51,718 bases of DNA from Lewinella sp. W8 (GTDB lineage: Bacteria > Bacteroidota > Bacteroidia > Chitinophagales > Saprospiraceae): NCBI RefSeq assembly GCF_004375085.3, contig NZ_SNAQ03000029.1:1-51718 (forward strand). The letters are read 5' to 3'. Of the stretch, positions 43,390 through 51,718 are shown in pieces; the stretch's first letter is position 1, and each line of letters begins with the position of its first letter. Both the position numbers and the translations under genes were made by a program. The notes under the pieces were generated by a model, which had not been told where the DNA came from, did not search any database, and saw only the letters and a list, made by a program, of their open reading frames with translations.

Positions 43390-45729
43390 ATGCGACGTTT
43401 CACCCGCAAATTACTCTTGCTCCTTTCCCTTGGGGCGCTGCTGGCCGCAGGAAAAGTGTACGGACAGAACCGGGCACTTGACTTTGATGGCAACGATGAT
43501 GATGTCACGCTGAACCTCATTCCTACACCACTGTCCACCAATGCCGCTACGTTCACGGTTGATCTGTGGTTTAAGTCCGCCACCGTCCCGGGTGGGCTGC
43601 CCTGCCCCATGGAATACCGCAGCATGCTGTACATAATTGGCGGACAATTCCTCTACGAGATCGGGGAGTGCGGTGGGGTGCTCCAGCGGAGTAGCTTTCC
43701 GGCTTTTCCGCAACAAGCCACCGCGATTCCTGGTGCCACCATCACACCCAACCAGTGGCAACACCTGAGGGTGGTACACGACAACGGCACGCTGGAAATC
43801 TACCTGGACTGTAACCTGGTACACACGGAAGCGGTCTCTATCCCCCTGGGAATCCAGGAATTCACGCTGGCCGAATATACTGGTCTCAACGCATTGACCG
43901 CCGAGCATTTCCAGGGGAGGATGGACGACGTCCGGATCTGGACCAACGTACGCGACCCGCTGGCCTGCGACGAAATCTTCTGTCCGCTCAACGGCGACGA
44001 AACCGATTTGCTGGTGCACTGGACCTTCGACCAGGGCGTGGCGGGCGGCAACAACACGGGAATTCTGGTGGCCACCGACGCCACGGCGAACGGCAACGAC
44101 GGCCAGCTGGCCAACTTCACGCTCACCGGTAACCAGAGCAACTTCGTCAACGACGGCGCGGGTTTTATTGCTCCCGACCTGAACGGACTCCGCCTGAAAA
44201 TCAGCGACTACCCCTACCGCACGGGACCCCTGACCAGCATCTGTAGTGGAGACCCGGCCCACTTCACGCTAGCACTGCCCGATGGCAGCACGCCGGGGCC
44301 CTACGGTAACGTGGCGGTGCAGTGGGAAGTTAGCGCGGACGCAGGTGCCACGTGGACCAGCTTAACGAGCCCGCCCTTCACGGACTTTAGCTTTCCGATC
44401 CTGCCGGGCGTGCTGACCGTGAACTGCTCCGGAAGTACCAAAGGCTTTGAAGACCGGCTGTACCGTGCCGCCGTCGAGGTGACCGACCCAATTACCGGCC
44501 GGACCTGCGATTACCTGTCCGAAGCAGCTCCCCTGAAGATTTGTTGCCCGATCAGCCCGGCCACCGTTTCGGTGGCGCCCTCCGCCGCCCTGTGTGAGGG
44601 TGAATCGGTCAGCTTTCAGGTGCAACTCAGCAGTCCGGACCCCTTCGTGATGACGCCCGGTCCCAACACCACCATCAGCTGGGAAGTGGTTGACCCCACG
44701 GGGGTAACGCCCCTGCCCGCCAACCAGAACAACACGGCCTTTACTTACGCCTACACGGCACCTGCGGTGAGCGCCCAAAGTACCGTCTGCTTCGTGGCAC
44801 GGGTAACCAACTGCAACGGGAAAGCGCAGTCCTTCGATGCCTGCGTGACGATTGATCCCGAACCCGTTTGCGGCATCATCGAGGGGCTGCCCCTGGGTGC
44901 CCCGCAAAACCTGCGACTGGTGAGTCCGCTGCCGAATCTGGTGTACGAAATCTGCCCCGGCGAGGACGCCGTGCTGGGCATCGATCCCGCCAATCCCTTC
45001 CAGGATTGCATCCCGGAATGGCAGTACACCTTTGATCTGTCCCAACCCTGGACCAGCCTCGGCCTGTCCAACACCGTACAAAACACCAACGTGCTGCCGA
45101 GCCACCTCTGGCCCGCGGGAGCAACGAAGATCTACTACCGCATTCAGTGCAACCCCTTGTCGAATCCCTCCGGCTGTGCCCCCTGTTTTGGTAACGTGAT
45201 TACCATCCAGCTGACCACGCCGCCGGCCGTGCCCATCATCGCCGGCTCCACGGAGGAATGCCAGGAGGATCTACCGACCACCCTGATGGTCACCAACCCC
45301 GTTTCCGGCTTGCAGTACACCTGGTTGTGGAACGGCCTGCCGGTGGGGAGCGGCATCAGTCACCAGGCGAGTCGCGGCGGACAGTACGTCGTGACGGTCA
45401 GCAATGCCTGCTTCACCGTTCAGAGCGATCCCCACAAACTGGACGCCTGTGAGGTGATCGCCATCCTGAGCTGCCCGATTACGCCCAACGATTGTGCCCG
45501 ACTGGGCGACAAGGTCATCGTGGAGGCTACGGAAAGCTTCTCCACCTGCACTCCGGCCTCGCTGTCCTATGCCTGGTACCTGGATGGGGTGCTGTTCCCC
45601 GGCGTCACCGGCGACCAGTTTTCCTTCACCCCTCCGCCCGGCGGCAGCACGGTGAAAGTCGTGGTGACCGATAACGTTCGGGGCTGCATGGGCATGGCCG
45701 AACGCACCGTTGTTCCCTGCGACTTTTAA
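43390..45729 (+). CDS. Secreted LamG and Ig-like repeat protein
   Basis: A 779-residue exported protein. A signal peptide (1-25, ending KVYGQ) is followed by a LamG/concanavalin-like domain (about 27-215: ALDFDGNDDDVTL, TFTVDLWFKSA, WQHLRVVHDNGTLEIYLDCNLV, GRMDDVRIWTNVRDPLACDEI). The rest is several Cys-containing Ig- or PKD-like modules (for example ATVSVAPSAALCEGESVSF and GLQYTWLWNGLPVGSGISHQ). The C-terminus ends in such a module (ERTVVPCDF) without a recognisable T9SS sorting tail, unlike the next protein. LamG domains bind glycans or proteins, so an adhesive or surface-structural role is likely. It lies 37 bp after the orphan and 34 bp before the giant T9SS protein, probably in one operon. 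Confidence 0.82.
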   Translation: MRRFTRKLLLLLSLGALLAAGKVYGQNRALDFDGNDDDVTLNLIPTPLSTNAATFTVDLWFKSATVPGGLPCPMEYRSMLYIIGGQFLYEIGECGGVLQRSSFPAFPQQATAIPGATITPNQWQHLRVVHDNGTLEIYLDCNLVHTEAVSIPLGIQEFTLAEYTGLNALTAEHFQGRMDDVRIWTNVRDPLACDEIFCPLNGDETDLLVHWTFDQGVAGGNNTGILVATDATANGNDGQLANFTLTGNQSNFVNDGAGFIAPDLNGLRLKISDYPYRTGPLTSICSGDPAHFTLALPDGSTPGPYGNVAVQWEVSADAGATWTSLTSPPFTDFSFPILPGVLTVNCSGSTKGFEDRLYRAAVEVTDPITGRTCDYLSEAAPLKICCPISPATVSVAPSAALCEGESVSFQVQLSSPDPFVMTPGPNTTISWEVVDPTGVTPLPANQNNTAFTYAYTAPAVSAQSTVCFVARVTNCNGKAQSFDACVTIDPEPVCGIIEGLPLGAPQNLRLVSPLPNLVYEICPGEDAVLGIDPANPFQDCIPEWQYTFDLSQPWTSLGLSNTVQNTNVLPSHLWPAGATKIYYRIQCNPLSNPSGCAPCFGNVITIQLTTPPAVPIIAGSTEECQEDLPTTLMVTNPVSGLQYTWLWNGLPVGSGISHQASRGGQYVVTVSNACFTVQSDPHKLDACEVIAILSCPITPNDCARLGDKVIVEATESFSTCTPASLSYAWYLDGVLFPGVTGDQFSFTPPPGGSTVKVVVTDNVRGCMGMAERTVVPCDF

Positions 45730-45763
45730 CCCAAAACCCGCTTACCACCCTAAATAATTCGTG

Positions 45764-48700
45764 ATGATTTCCTTCAAACGCTTCTGGCTGCTCTTCGGGG
45801 CAGTCCTGACCACCCTTTGCCTTTTCGGCCAGAATCCGCAACCCGCCAACTGGTCAAAACTTTACGGCGACGGTCAGCAAAACCTTCCCCGCCGGGTGAA
45901 GGCCTTCGGCGACGGCATGTACGTCGCCGGGGTGACCACCGACGCTGCGGGCGTACAGTACGGCACCTTCACCAAATTTAACCCCCTGAACGGCTCCGTG
46001 GTCTGGCAATTCCAGCTGGATATTCCTAGTGACATTCAGGACTTTACCCACGTTCCCGTTAAGGATGAATTTATCCTGGTGGGGGCGACCATCATCCCGG
46101 GGGTCAGCGGACCGGTGGACAATCAGTCCCTCATCGTCCGGGTAGACGACAACGGCATTGTGCTGGACCAGCGGACCTACCAGCTGGCCGGACGGGAAGG
46201 CTTCACCCGGGTCGTGCGGCACCCCAATCCCGACGACCCCGACTTTCCCTACTTCGCCCTCGGCGGCAAGAATCCCGACACCAACGCCCCTTCGAGCTTC
46301 GATGAGGTCGTACTGTTCAACTTTGATGCGGCCCTGAACACCAAGTGGTGGCAGCAGTACACCGAGATCAATAACGTGGAGATCGAAGCCCTGCGGGGCC
46401 TGATTCCACTGTCCAACGGTCAACTGTGGCTGGTGGGCAACGGCTCCATCGCCAACGAAGGGGCCATTATTCGGATTCAGTCCCAAAAGGGTAATCCGGT
46501 GGGCCCGGCCATCTACCATCCCGACGGGATCGACTGGTACGACGGCATCGAGTTGCCGAACGGGGAGGTCGCCCTGGCCGGCGAACGCTTTTCCTCCGGG
46601 AATGCCATCATGATGATCGTGGACCAGGTCAACGGCGCGCCGCAGGCGGGGCTACTCTTTCAGGACGTCCAGCAATTCAAAGAGTTGGGCTTCACCACCG
46701 TCGGGGCGCCCGCGGGCGCCTACCGGCTCTACGGCCTGGGCGAAGACAAAACACCGCCGCTGGTGGGCAACGTCATGCACCAGGTTACGTACCAGCCGGG
46801 AGTATCCATCACCAAAGATTACTCCCGCTACCTCAACGACGGTGCGACGGACTGGACGGAGGCCCACTTCTCCGTTACGCCCAGTACGAACCGCATTTTT
46901 TACGCCGACGGCCGGCAGTACGCTACGCCGGTGTTTGGCGACTGGGAAATGATGGTGGGCAGCTACCCGCTGGATTTCTCCGCCTTCTGTACGGACGATC
47001 ACGCGCAGACGGAGCAGGGGTATTCGGTGGCGCCCACCAACTTTACGCCCATCCGCCTGCGGCGGACCCCGACGCAAAGTAATCCTCCCGCGCTTCCGAC
47101 CTCCCTCCCGTACGCCTGCGAAAACAGCTGTGCACCCACGCCGACCTGTACGGCCGACTTTTCCTGGGAGGCCGACTGCTGCGAGGCGACCTTCACCACC
47201 AACGTAACGGGCACGGCGCCCTTCTTCTACTCCTGGGACATCGGCTGTGATTTCTCGGTGGAGTCGACCAGCCCCAATCCGACCCTGTCCTTTCCCGCTC
47301 CCGGCACCTATCCGGTTTGTCTCATCGTAACCGACGCCACGGGTTGCCAGGTGAGCGTACAAAAGAACGTGACGGTGGTGGACGATCCTCCGGTGCTTAC
47401 CTGTCCGGACGTGCTGTTGCCCACCGATCCGGGAGAGTGTTTTGCCACCTACAATCCGGTCATTGACGTGACGGACGACTGCACCCCCGATGATCGCCTG
47501 CGTCCCTTCTGCCAGTACTCCGGTGCGGTGACCGGCCCGGGGCCGTTCACGGAATTCCCAAAGGGGGTGACCACCGTCACCTGCCTGGTGGAAGACGGCA
47601 AGGGACAGATGGCTTCCTGCACCTACACCATCACCGTAGAGGATCGGGAGCCGCCGCAAATTGTGTGTCCGTCTCCGGCCCCGGTAACGGTGCCGGCCTG
47701 TGATGGTGGGGCCAAGGTGACCTTTGCGCCGCCCGTGGCCACGGACAACTGCCCCATGGTCACCACCACCCAAACGCACCAAAGCGGACAGTTCTTCCCC
47801 TGCGGGACGACGATGGTGACCTACACGGCCACCGATATGGCCGGACTGACTTCCAGCTGTAGCTTCCCGGTGACGGTGAACTGCAGTTGTGCGGAGATCA
47901 AGGATCAGGACATCTCCTGTTCGGACGTAGACGACGAATTCAACTTTGGCATCTCCGTCCGGGACCTTACGGGCGGAAACCCGAGCAATTGCACGGTTAC
48001 CGTGCGGACCCTGCAGTCCAACGTTAGCGTGAACTACGGTGTGGCGAATACCGGATCCAGCTACATCATTACGGGAACCCTGAGCCTGACCGGGCCACCG
48101 GTGCCCCTGGTCATCAACCTGGTGGTGGACGTCACCTGTATTTGTCCCGATGGCTCGGTGCACACCTGTTCGTTCCCGGTAAACCTGGAGACGCCCTGCT
48201 GCAAAAAAATTGAGATCGATGATCAGGCGTTGTGCCGCCTGGACGATCAGGTGCAGATCAACCTGCTGGGCTGCAACACCCTCTACGACGTGCAGCGGGT
48301 ACGCTGGTACGTGGCCGATGCGCCCTGCACGGCGGGTACCGTCTTCGGGCCGCCCCTGCAGGTCACCAGCGGTTGTGATCCGCTGATCCTCTCGCCCCGC
48401 TTCCACAACGGAGACGTATGCGTGTACGCGGAGGTGGACATGGGACCCCAGGCCGGTCCCTGCCGGACCCTGCGGACGGAAGTTACCCGGGTTCGCCTCT
48501 GCGAACCGGTGGGCTGCACGCTGCAGGACCAGGCCTACTGTTACGCTGGGACCCCCATTACGCCGGCACCGCTGACCGTTGCGCCCCAGGCCGGCCCGAA
48601 CTCCTGCGACTTCACCGTGCAGTGGTACGACGACAACGGAATTATTCCCGGTGCTACGGGACTGACCTACCAGCCCCCGGCCCTGAGCCTGCCGGCCGGC

Positions 48701-49936
48701 TCCACGGACTGCTCACAGTCCTTCACCTACCGGGCGGTGATCACCGCCGCTCCCTGCGGTGATCTGGAGTGCAGCGCCACCATCCGCCTGGACAACGAAG
48801 CGGCTCCCGACGGTACGCTGGACCTGCTTCCCCCGGACGTATTGCCCTTCTGCCCGGGAGAGGACGCCATTCTGGAGTATACGCCGGAGTGTGCCGGCTC
48901 CCCCGAGCGGTGGACCTGGCAGGAAAGCCAGGACGGCGTAACCTACGTCGACATCACCACCAACGGCGACCGCAATCCGCGCTACCAGACGAACCGTCTC
49001 TTTCGGGACACCTGGTACCGGATTGAAAAGCAGAACGGGGTGTGCCCGGTGGACCAGATTGACCTGTTCCTGGACGTCCGTGATCCGCTGGTGGTCAGCA
49101 ATTTCGTGGCCGACCACGCGCCAAAGTGCGATCCTACTTCGATCAAGCTGCAGCTGGACATCAGTCCGCAGTACGCCTCGGCGGCGGACTGCTCGTACAC
49201 CATCGAATACTACCACAACGGACGGCTTTTTGATACCCAGACCAGTCTGGGGGGCACGGCCGGAACGAATTACTTTGCACCTGCGTCCGCGCCACTGTCC
49301 GGTAATTTTTACGCCATTGTATCCAGCAATTGCTGTGATGAAGTGGTGCAGACGCCCGTGATTACGCTGGATCCTCCGATGGAGGTCACCATTGCCGGGC
49401 CCTGTTTCCGCTGCAAAAAGGAGAACGTTCGCCTGGACGGGATCGTCCTTAACCCTCCCGCCGGCTTTACGTGTACCTATCAGTGGTACCGGACCACCAG
49501 CCCCACGGTCGGTAACGACCTGCTGCCTGGGGAGACGGGAACTACCCTGATCGTGGACCCCTCCTGGAAAGGGCCCTTCGTGTTCGAGGTGACCTGTACG
49601 GACGGCGTGACGACCTGCGTCAAGCGGGCGGTTTACACCCTCAAGCAATGCGGTGGTAACGACTGCGTCGTGTCGATCAATAACGTACCGGTGCTCGATG
49701 CGAACGTGTATCCCAATCCGGCCGACGACCGGGTGTTTGTGGAGCTGGAAAGCCCGCGGGCCATGAACGGTCTATCTCTCTTCGACATGAATGGCCGCCT
49801 GGTCAGAACGTATGCGGGCGAGGGACCGCAGGTGCAATATGAACTGGATTTGAGCGGACTGGCGGCCGGGACCTACGTCCTGCGCGCGCAGTCCACGCAG
49901 GGAGAATTAGTGGTAACCCGGATCATCAAACGGTGA
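45764..49936 (+). CDS. Giant secreted PKD/HYR protein with T9SS tail
   Basis: A 1390-residue exported protein; I take ATG 45764 (MISFKRFWLLFGAVL) over the GTG just before it. After the signal peptide, residues about 25-430 resemble a beta-propeller-like domain (NPLNGSVVWQFQLD, ALRGLIPLSNGQLWLVGNG). A PKD module follows (TADFSWEADCCEATF, PFFYSWDIGCDFSV, YPVCLIVTDATGC), then two HYR modules (PPVLTCPDVLLPTDPGECFA; EPPQIVCPSPAPVTV), then Cys-rich Ig-like repeats. The end, ANVYPNPADDRVFVELESPR to VVTRIIKR, is a type A T9SS sorting domain. It should be displayed on or shed from the cell surface, likely as an adhesin or scaffold. A strong terminator follows, closing the operon. Confidence 0.87.
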   Translation: MISFKRFWLLFGAVLTTLCLFGQNPQPANWSKLYGDGQQNLPRRVKAFGDGMYVAGVTTDAAGVQYGTFTKFNPLNGSVVWQFQLDIPSDIQDFTHVPVKDEFILVGATIIPGVSGPVDNQSLIVRVDDNGIVLDQRTYQLAGREGFTRVVRHPNPDDPDFPYFALGGKNPDTNAPSSFDEVVLFNFDAALNTKWWQQYTEINNVEIEALRGLIPLSNGQLWLVGNGSIANEGAIIRIQSQKGNPVGPAIYHPDGIDWYDGIELPNGEVALAGERFSSGNAIMMIVDQVNGAPQAGLLFQDVQQFKELGFTTVGAPAGAYRLYGLGEDKTPPLVGNVMHQVTYQPGVSITKDYSRYLNDGATDWTEAHFSVTPSTNRIFYADGRQYATPVFGDWEMMVGSYPLDFSAFCTDDHAQTEQGYSVAPTNFTPIRLRRTPTQSNPPALPTSLPYACENSCAPTPTCTADFSWEADCCEATFTTNVTGTAPFFYSWDIGCDFSVESTSPNPTLSFPAPGTYPVCLIVTDATGCQVSVQKNVTVVDDPPVLTCPDVLLPTDPGECFATYNPVIDVTDDCTPDDRLRPFCQYSGAVTGPGPFTEFPKGVTTVTCLVEDGKGQMASCTYTITVEDREPPQIVCPSPAPVTVPACDGGAKVTFAPPVATDNCPMVTTTQTHQSGQFFPCGTTMVTYTATDMAGLTSSCSFPVTVNCSCAEIKDQDISCSDVDDEFNFGISVRDLTGGNPSNCTVTVRTLQSNVSVNYGVANTGSSYIITGTLSLTGPPVPLVINLVVDVTCICPDGSVHTCSFPVNLETPCCKKIEIDDQALCRLDDQVQINLLGCNTLYDVQRVRWYVADAPCTAGTVFGPPLQVTSGCDPLILSPRFHNGDVCVYAEVDMGPQAGPCRTLRTEVTRVRLCEPVGCTLQDQAYCYAGTPITPAPLTVAPQAGPNSCDFTVQWYDDNGIIPGATGLTYQPPALSLPAGSTDCSQSFTYRAVITAAPCGDLECSATIRLDNEAAPDGTLDLLPPDVLPFCPGEDAILEYTPECAGSPERWTWQESQDGVTYVDITTNGDRNPRYQTNRLFRDTWYRIEKQNGVCPVDQIDLFLDVRDPLVVSNFVADHAPKCDPTSIKLQLDISPQYASAADCSYTIEYYHNGRLFDTQTSLGGTAGTNYFAPASAPLSGNFYAIVSSNCCDEVVQTPVITLDPPMEVTIAGPCFRCKKENVRLDGIVLNPPAGFTCTYQWYRTTSPTVGNDLLPGETGTTLIVDPSWKGPFVFEVTCTDGVTTCVKRAVYTLKQCGGNDCVVSINNVPVLDANVYPNPADDRVFVELESPRAMNGLSLFDMNGRLVRTYAGEGPQVQYELDLSGLAAGTYVLRAQSTQGELVVTRIIKR

Positions 49937-49962
49937 TCAATTTGGTGGGTTTTTGATTTTCT

Positions 49963-49998
49963 AGCGGCCGTTTCCTTCGGGAGGCGGCCGCTTTTTTT
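49963..49998 (+). terminator. Intrinsic terminator after the giant T9SS gene
   Basis: Arms AGCGGCCG (49963-49970) and CGGCCGCT (49985-49992) pair exactly around a 14-nt loop that can pair further inside, followed by a run of seven T (49992-49998). It ends the plus-strand secreted-protein operon. Confidence 0.9.
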
Positions 49999-50040
49999 CA
50001 GGGGTTCACTATCTTCCCAGCCTCATCTAAGAGCAATAGT

Positions 50041-51480
50041 ATGCGTAACAATTTCCTCCTGCTGTGCGGCCTCCTTCTGAGCGGCATGGCGGTGGCCCAG
50101 GTAGCCACCAATGATCCGGCCAAGCAGGCCGTCAACACCTCCATTGACGCACAGTATTCCAGCCTGACGGAGCTGAGTGATAAGATCTGGTCCTTCGAAG
50201 AAGTCGCCTTCCAGGAAGCACAATCCGCCCAGGCGCTGATGGACTACGCCGAAGCCCAGGGCTTCAAGATTACCAAAAACATCGGCGATATGCCGACGGC
50301 CTTCACGGCGGAGTTCGGCTCCGGAAAGCCCGTCATCGGGATCCTCGGGGAGTTTGACGCCCTGCCGGGACTGTCCCAGAATACGGTGCCCTACAAAGAC
50401 CCGCTGCACGAAGGCGGCGCCGGGCACGGCTGCGGACACAACCTTTTCGGGGTGGCCTCCCTCGGCGCGGCCACGGCGATCAAGCAGATGATTGAACGGG
50501 GAGAACTGAAGGGCACCATTCGCTTCTACGGTACGCCGGCGGAAGAGAAGTTCTTCGGTAAACTCTGGATGATCCGCGCCGGCGCCTTCGAGGACGTGGA
50601 CGTGGTCATGGACTGGCACCCCAGCGGGGAAACCAAAGTCGGTATGCAAACCGGACTGGCCCTGGTGGACTTCATGGTAGAATACTACGGGCAGGCCGCC
50701 CACGCCGCCGGGGACCCCTGGAACGGCCGCGACGCCTCCGACGCCCTGGAGCTCTACGCCAGCGGCATCAACTACTACCGGGAGCACGTCAAACCCACGG
50801 TGCGGATCCACTACGACATCCAGAAAGCCGGTGAGGTGGTCAACGTGGTGCCGGACTACGCCCGGATGTGGACCCGCGTCCGTGACGGCAAGCGTGATGG
50901 TCTGGTGGAAGTCTGGAAGCAGGTAGAGAAGATTGCCGAAGGTGCCGCCCTGATGGCCAACGTCGACTACAAGATTACCCTGATCTCCGGGGTGCACGAA
51001 GTCCTCGTCAACGAAACGGGGGCCAAAGCGATGCAGAAAAACCTGGAGGCCCTGGGCGCCATCTCCTACACGGAAGAGGAGCAGGACTACGCCAAGAAAA
51101 TTCAGGAAGCCACCAATAAGCCGCAGGTGGGTATTGAATCCGTGATCTCTCCGCTGGAGAAGACGGCCGAGTTCCCGATGGGGGGCTCTACGGACGTCGG
51201 GGACGTGAGTTACGTCGTGCCCGTCATCCGGCTGCGGGCAACCACGGCCCCCAAGGGAACGCCCTGGCACTCCTGGGCGGTAGTGGCCTGCGGGGGGATG
51301 TCCATCGGTCACAAGGGCATGCGCCACGCCTCCAAAATCCTGGCTATGACCATGGTGGACCTGTACAAAGATCCCAAGCTGGTCTCCGACATTCAGGCGG
51401 AATTCAAGGAAGATATCGGTGACTACGAGTACAAGGGCATCCTTCCCGACGGACCGCCGCCGGTTGGGGTGAAGAAGTAG
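50041..51480 (+). CDS. Exported M20 amidohydrolase (AbgB-like)
   Basis: A 479-residue metallo-hydrolase with a signal peptide (MRNNFLLLCGLLLSGMAVAQ). It matches the M20D group including AbgB: GILGEFDALPGLSQN, GGAGHGCGHNLFGVASLGAA, IRFYGTPAEEKFFGK and DVVMDWHPSGETKVG supply the metal-binding His, Glu and Asp residues. VDFMVEYYGQAAHAAGDPWNGRDA belongs to the dimerisation domain, and SHKGMRHASKI-like sequence (GHKGMRHASKILAMT) comes near the end. AbgB cleaves p-aminobenzoyl-glutamate in E. coli; export here points instead to hydrolysis of extracellular or periplasmic N-acyl amino acids or peptides. It is a single-gene unit, starting after the terminator; a weak TATCTTCC box is at 50010-50017. 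Confidence 0.88.
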   Translation: MRNNFLLLCGLLLSGMAVAQVATNDPAKQAVNTSIDAQYSSLTELSDKIWSFEEVAFQEAQSAQALMDYAEAQGFKITKNIGDMPTAFTAEFGSGKPVIGILGEFDALPGLSQNTVPYKDPLHEGGAGHGCGHNLFGVASLGAATAIKQMIERGELKGTIRFYGTPAEEKFFGKLWMIRAGAFEDVDVVMDWHPSGETKVGMQTGLALVDFMVEYYGQAAHAAGDPWNGRDASDALELYASGINYYREHVKPTVRIHYDIQKAGEVVNVVPDYARMWTRVRDGKRDGLVEVWKQVEKIAEGAALMANVDYKITLISGVHEVLVNETGAKAMQKNLEALGAISYTEEEQDYAKKIQEATNKPQVGIESVISPLEKTAEFPMGGSTDVGDVSYVVPVIRLRATTAPKGTPWHSWAVVACGGMSIGHKGMRHASKILAMTMVDLYKDPKLVSDIQAEFKEDIGDYEYKGILPDGPPPVGVKK

Positions 51481-51584
51481 GTTAGTCTGTTAGTAGTTTA
51501 GTCTGTTAGTCTGTTAGTCTGTTAGTCTGTTAGTCTTTTAGTCTGTTGGTCTTTTAGTCTGTTAGTCTGTTAGTCTGTTGGTGG
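51481..51584. repeat. Octanucleotide tandem repeat (GTTAGTCT)n
   Basis: Twelve 8-bp units close to GTTAGTCT, plus a degenerate last unit (GTTGGTGG), run without interruption from the base after the amidohydrolase stop codon. Variants are TTTAGTCT, GTTGGTCT and GTTAGTAG. The unit is not a multiple of three and lies outside any gene; copy number could vary by replication slippage. Confidence 0.9.
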
Positions 51585-51618
51585 AGCTCTTGGAGACTGT
51601 TCAAGTAAGTGTGTCTAC

Positions 51619-51626
51619 TATCTTTA
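51619..51626 (+). promoter_or_regulatory. Candidate -7 box of the transposase gene
   Basis: TATCTTTA, one base from TAnnTTTG, three bases before the ATG at 51630. Confidence 0.3.
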
Positions 51627-51629
51627 AGA

Positions 51630-51718
51630 ATGAAAAGCGCAAAAGACAAATTACCAGCGGATCTCCAAAAGCTGTTAGCAGACCATCTTAAAAGTGGTAA
51701 GCCCCTACTTGGTCAAGA
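51630..51718 (+). CDS. Partial transposase, probably IS256/mutator family
   Basis: Only the first 29 codons are in the window: MKSAKDKLPADLQKLLADHL, then KSGKPLLGQ. The LKSGKPLLG stretch followed by the expected catalytic region resembles the N-termini of mutator-family transposases (typically KPLLGKDG, then a block leading to the DDE domain). The frame is open to the edge. With the terminal-repeat-like sequence just upstream this is likely an insertion-sequence gene, but the short stretch makes the call provisional. Confidence 0.5.
   Translation, partial: MKSAKDKLPADLQKLLADHLKSGKPLLGQ

Larger units (their letters stand above)
51592..51718 (+). mobile_element. Left end of a probable IS256-family insertion sequence (truncated by window)
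   Basis: GGAGACTGTTCAAGTAAGTG followed by TGTC (51592-51614) resembles the terminal inverted repeats of IS256/mutator elements as I remember them. It directly follows the octanucleotide array and precedes a short frame that looks like the start of a mutator-type transposase. The right end lies outside the window, so the inverted repeat cannot be confirmed. Confidence 0.5.

Noticed and set aside
46652..48406. Minus-strand frame of 584 codons inside the giant T9SS gene
   Set aside because: Rich in Arg, Gly and His without family motifs; an antisense shadow of a real gene.

Overview
The window looks like chromosome of a Bacteroidota bacterium, most probably of the Saprospiria/Lewinella type. 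The grounds are start sites without Shine-Dalgarno sequences, TAnnTTTG-like promoter boxes close to start codons, C-terminal Por/type IX (T9SS) sorting domains, a hybrid two-component regulator with AraC output, DUF1801, DUF5522 and DUF6438 proteins, and a three-subunit acyl-CoA carboxylase. Base composition is fairly GC-rich. I saw no tRNA, rRNA, CRISPR array or prophage. The only insertion sequence is a probable IS256-type left end cut by the right edge.

Region 0.1-15 kb is mainly acyl-CoA chemistry. After a DUF1801 protein and an ecotin-type protease inhibitor come a fused B12-dependent acyl-CoA mutase (IcmF type), a 53-residue DUF5522 protein and a cytoplasmic helical-backbone metal/cobalamin-binding protein. 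Next is a complete biotin-dependent carboxylase (carrier, biotin carboxylase, carboxyltransferase), probably propionyl-CoA carboxylase. Beyond an unusual 68-70 bp tandem-repeat array lie an APH-type kinase and an acyl-CoA dehydrogenase (together the two halves of ACAD10/11 or LvaA/LvaC), then a convergent acyl-CoA ligase. Together these could feed branched, odd-chain or 4-hydroxy acids to propionyl-CoA and on to central metabolism.

Region 14-28 kb holds envelope and regulatory genes: a DUF6438 lipoprotein, an OmpA-like lipoprotein, a cohesin-like lipoprotein, RlpA with SPOR, MnmA, a large hybrid sensor kinase divergent from a secreted lamin-tail protein, a pirin and an MscS channel. Region 28.4-29.6 kb is 1.1 kb without a credible gene. 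It contains a MITE-like pair of inverted repeats nested between arms of a dispersed palindromic repeat whose other copy lies at about 0.7-0.8 kb. Region 29.6-36.2 kb (minus strand) holds cysteine desulfurase, exonuclease III, a hotdog thioesterase, a conserved hypothetical, and an HlyD plus C39-peptidase ABC exporter pair without a visible substrate peptide.

Region 36.3-49.9 kb is the most system-like part. A tightly coupled minus-strand operon encodes an ECF-like sigma factor, a membrane anti-sigma-like TPR protein, a secreted subtilisin with a T9SS tail, and an exported, membrane-anchored TPR-CHAT caspase-like protein with both catalytic residues. It diverges from three secreted proteins (an orphan, a LamG/Ig-like protein and a 1390-residue PKD/HYR/T9SS protein). 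This could be a sigma-controlled surface proteolysis or sensing module. The window ends with an AbgB-like M20 amidohydrolase, an octanucleotide tandem repeat and the start of the IS256-type element. All functions are inferred from sequence recognition by eye; no database search was run.
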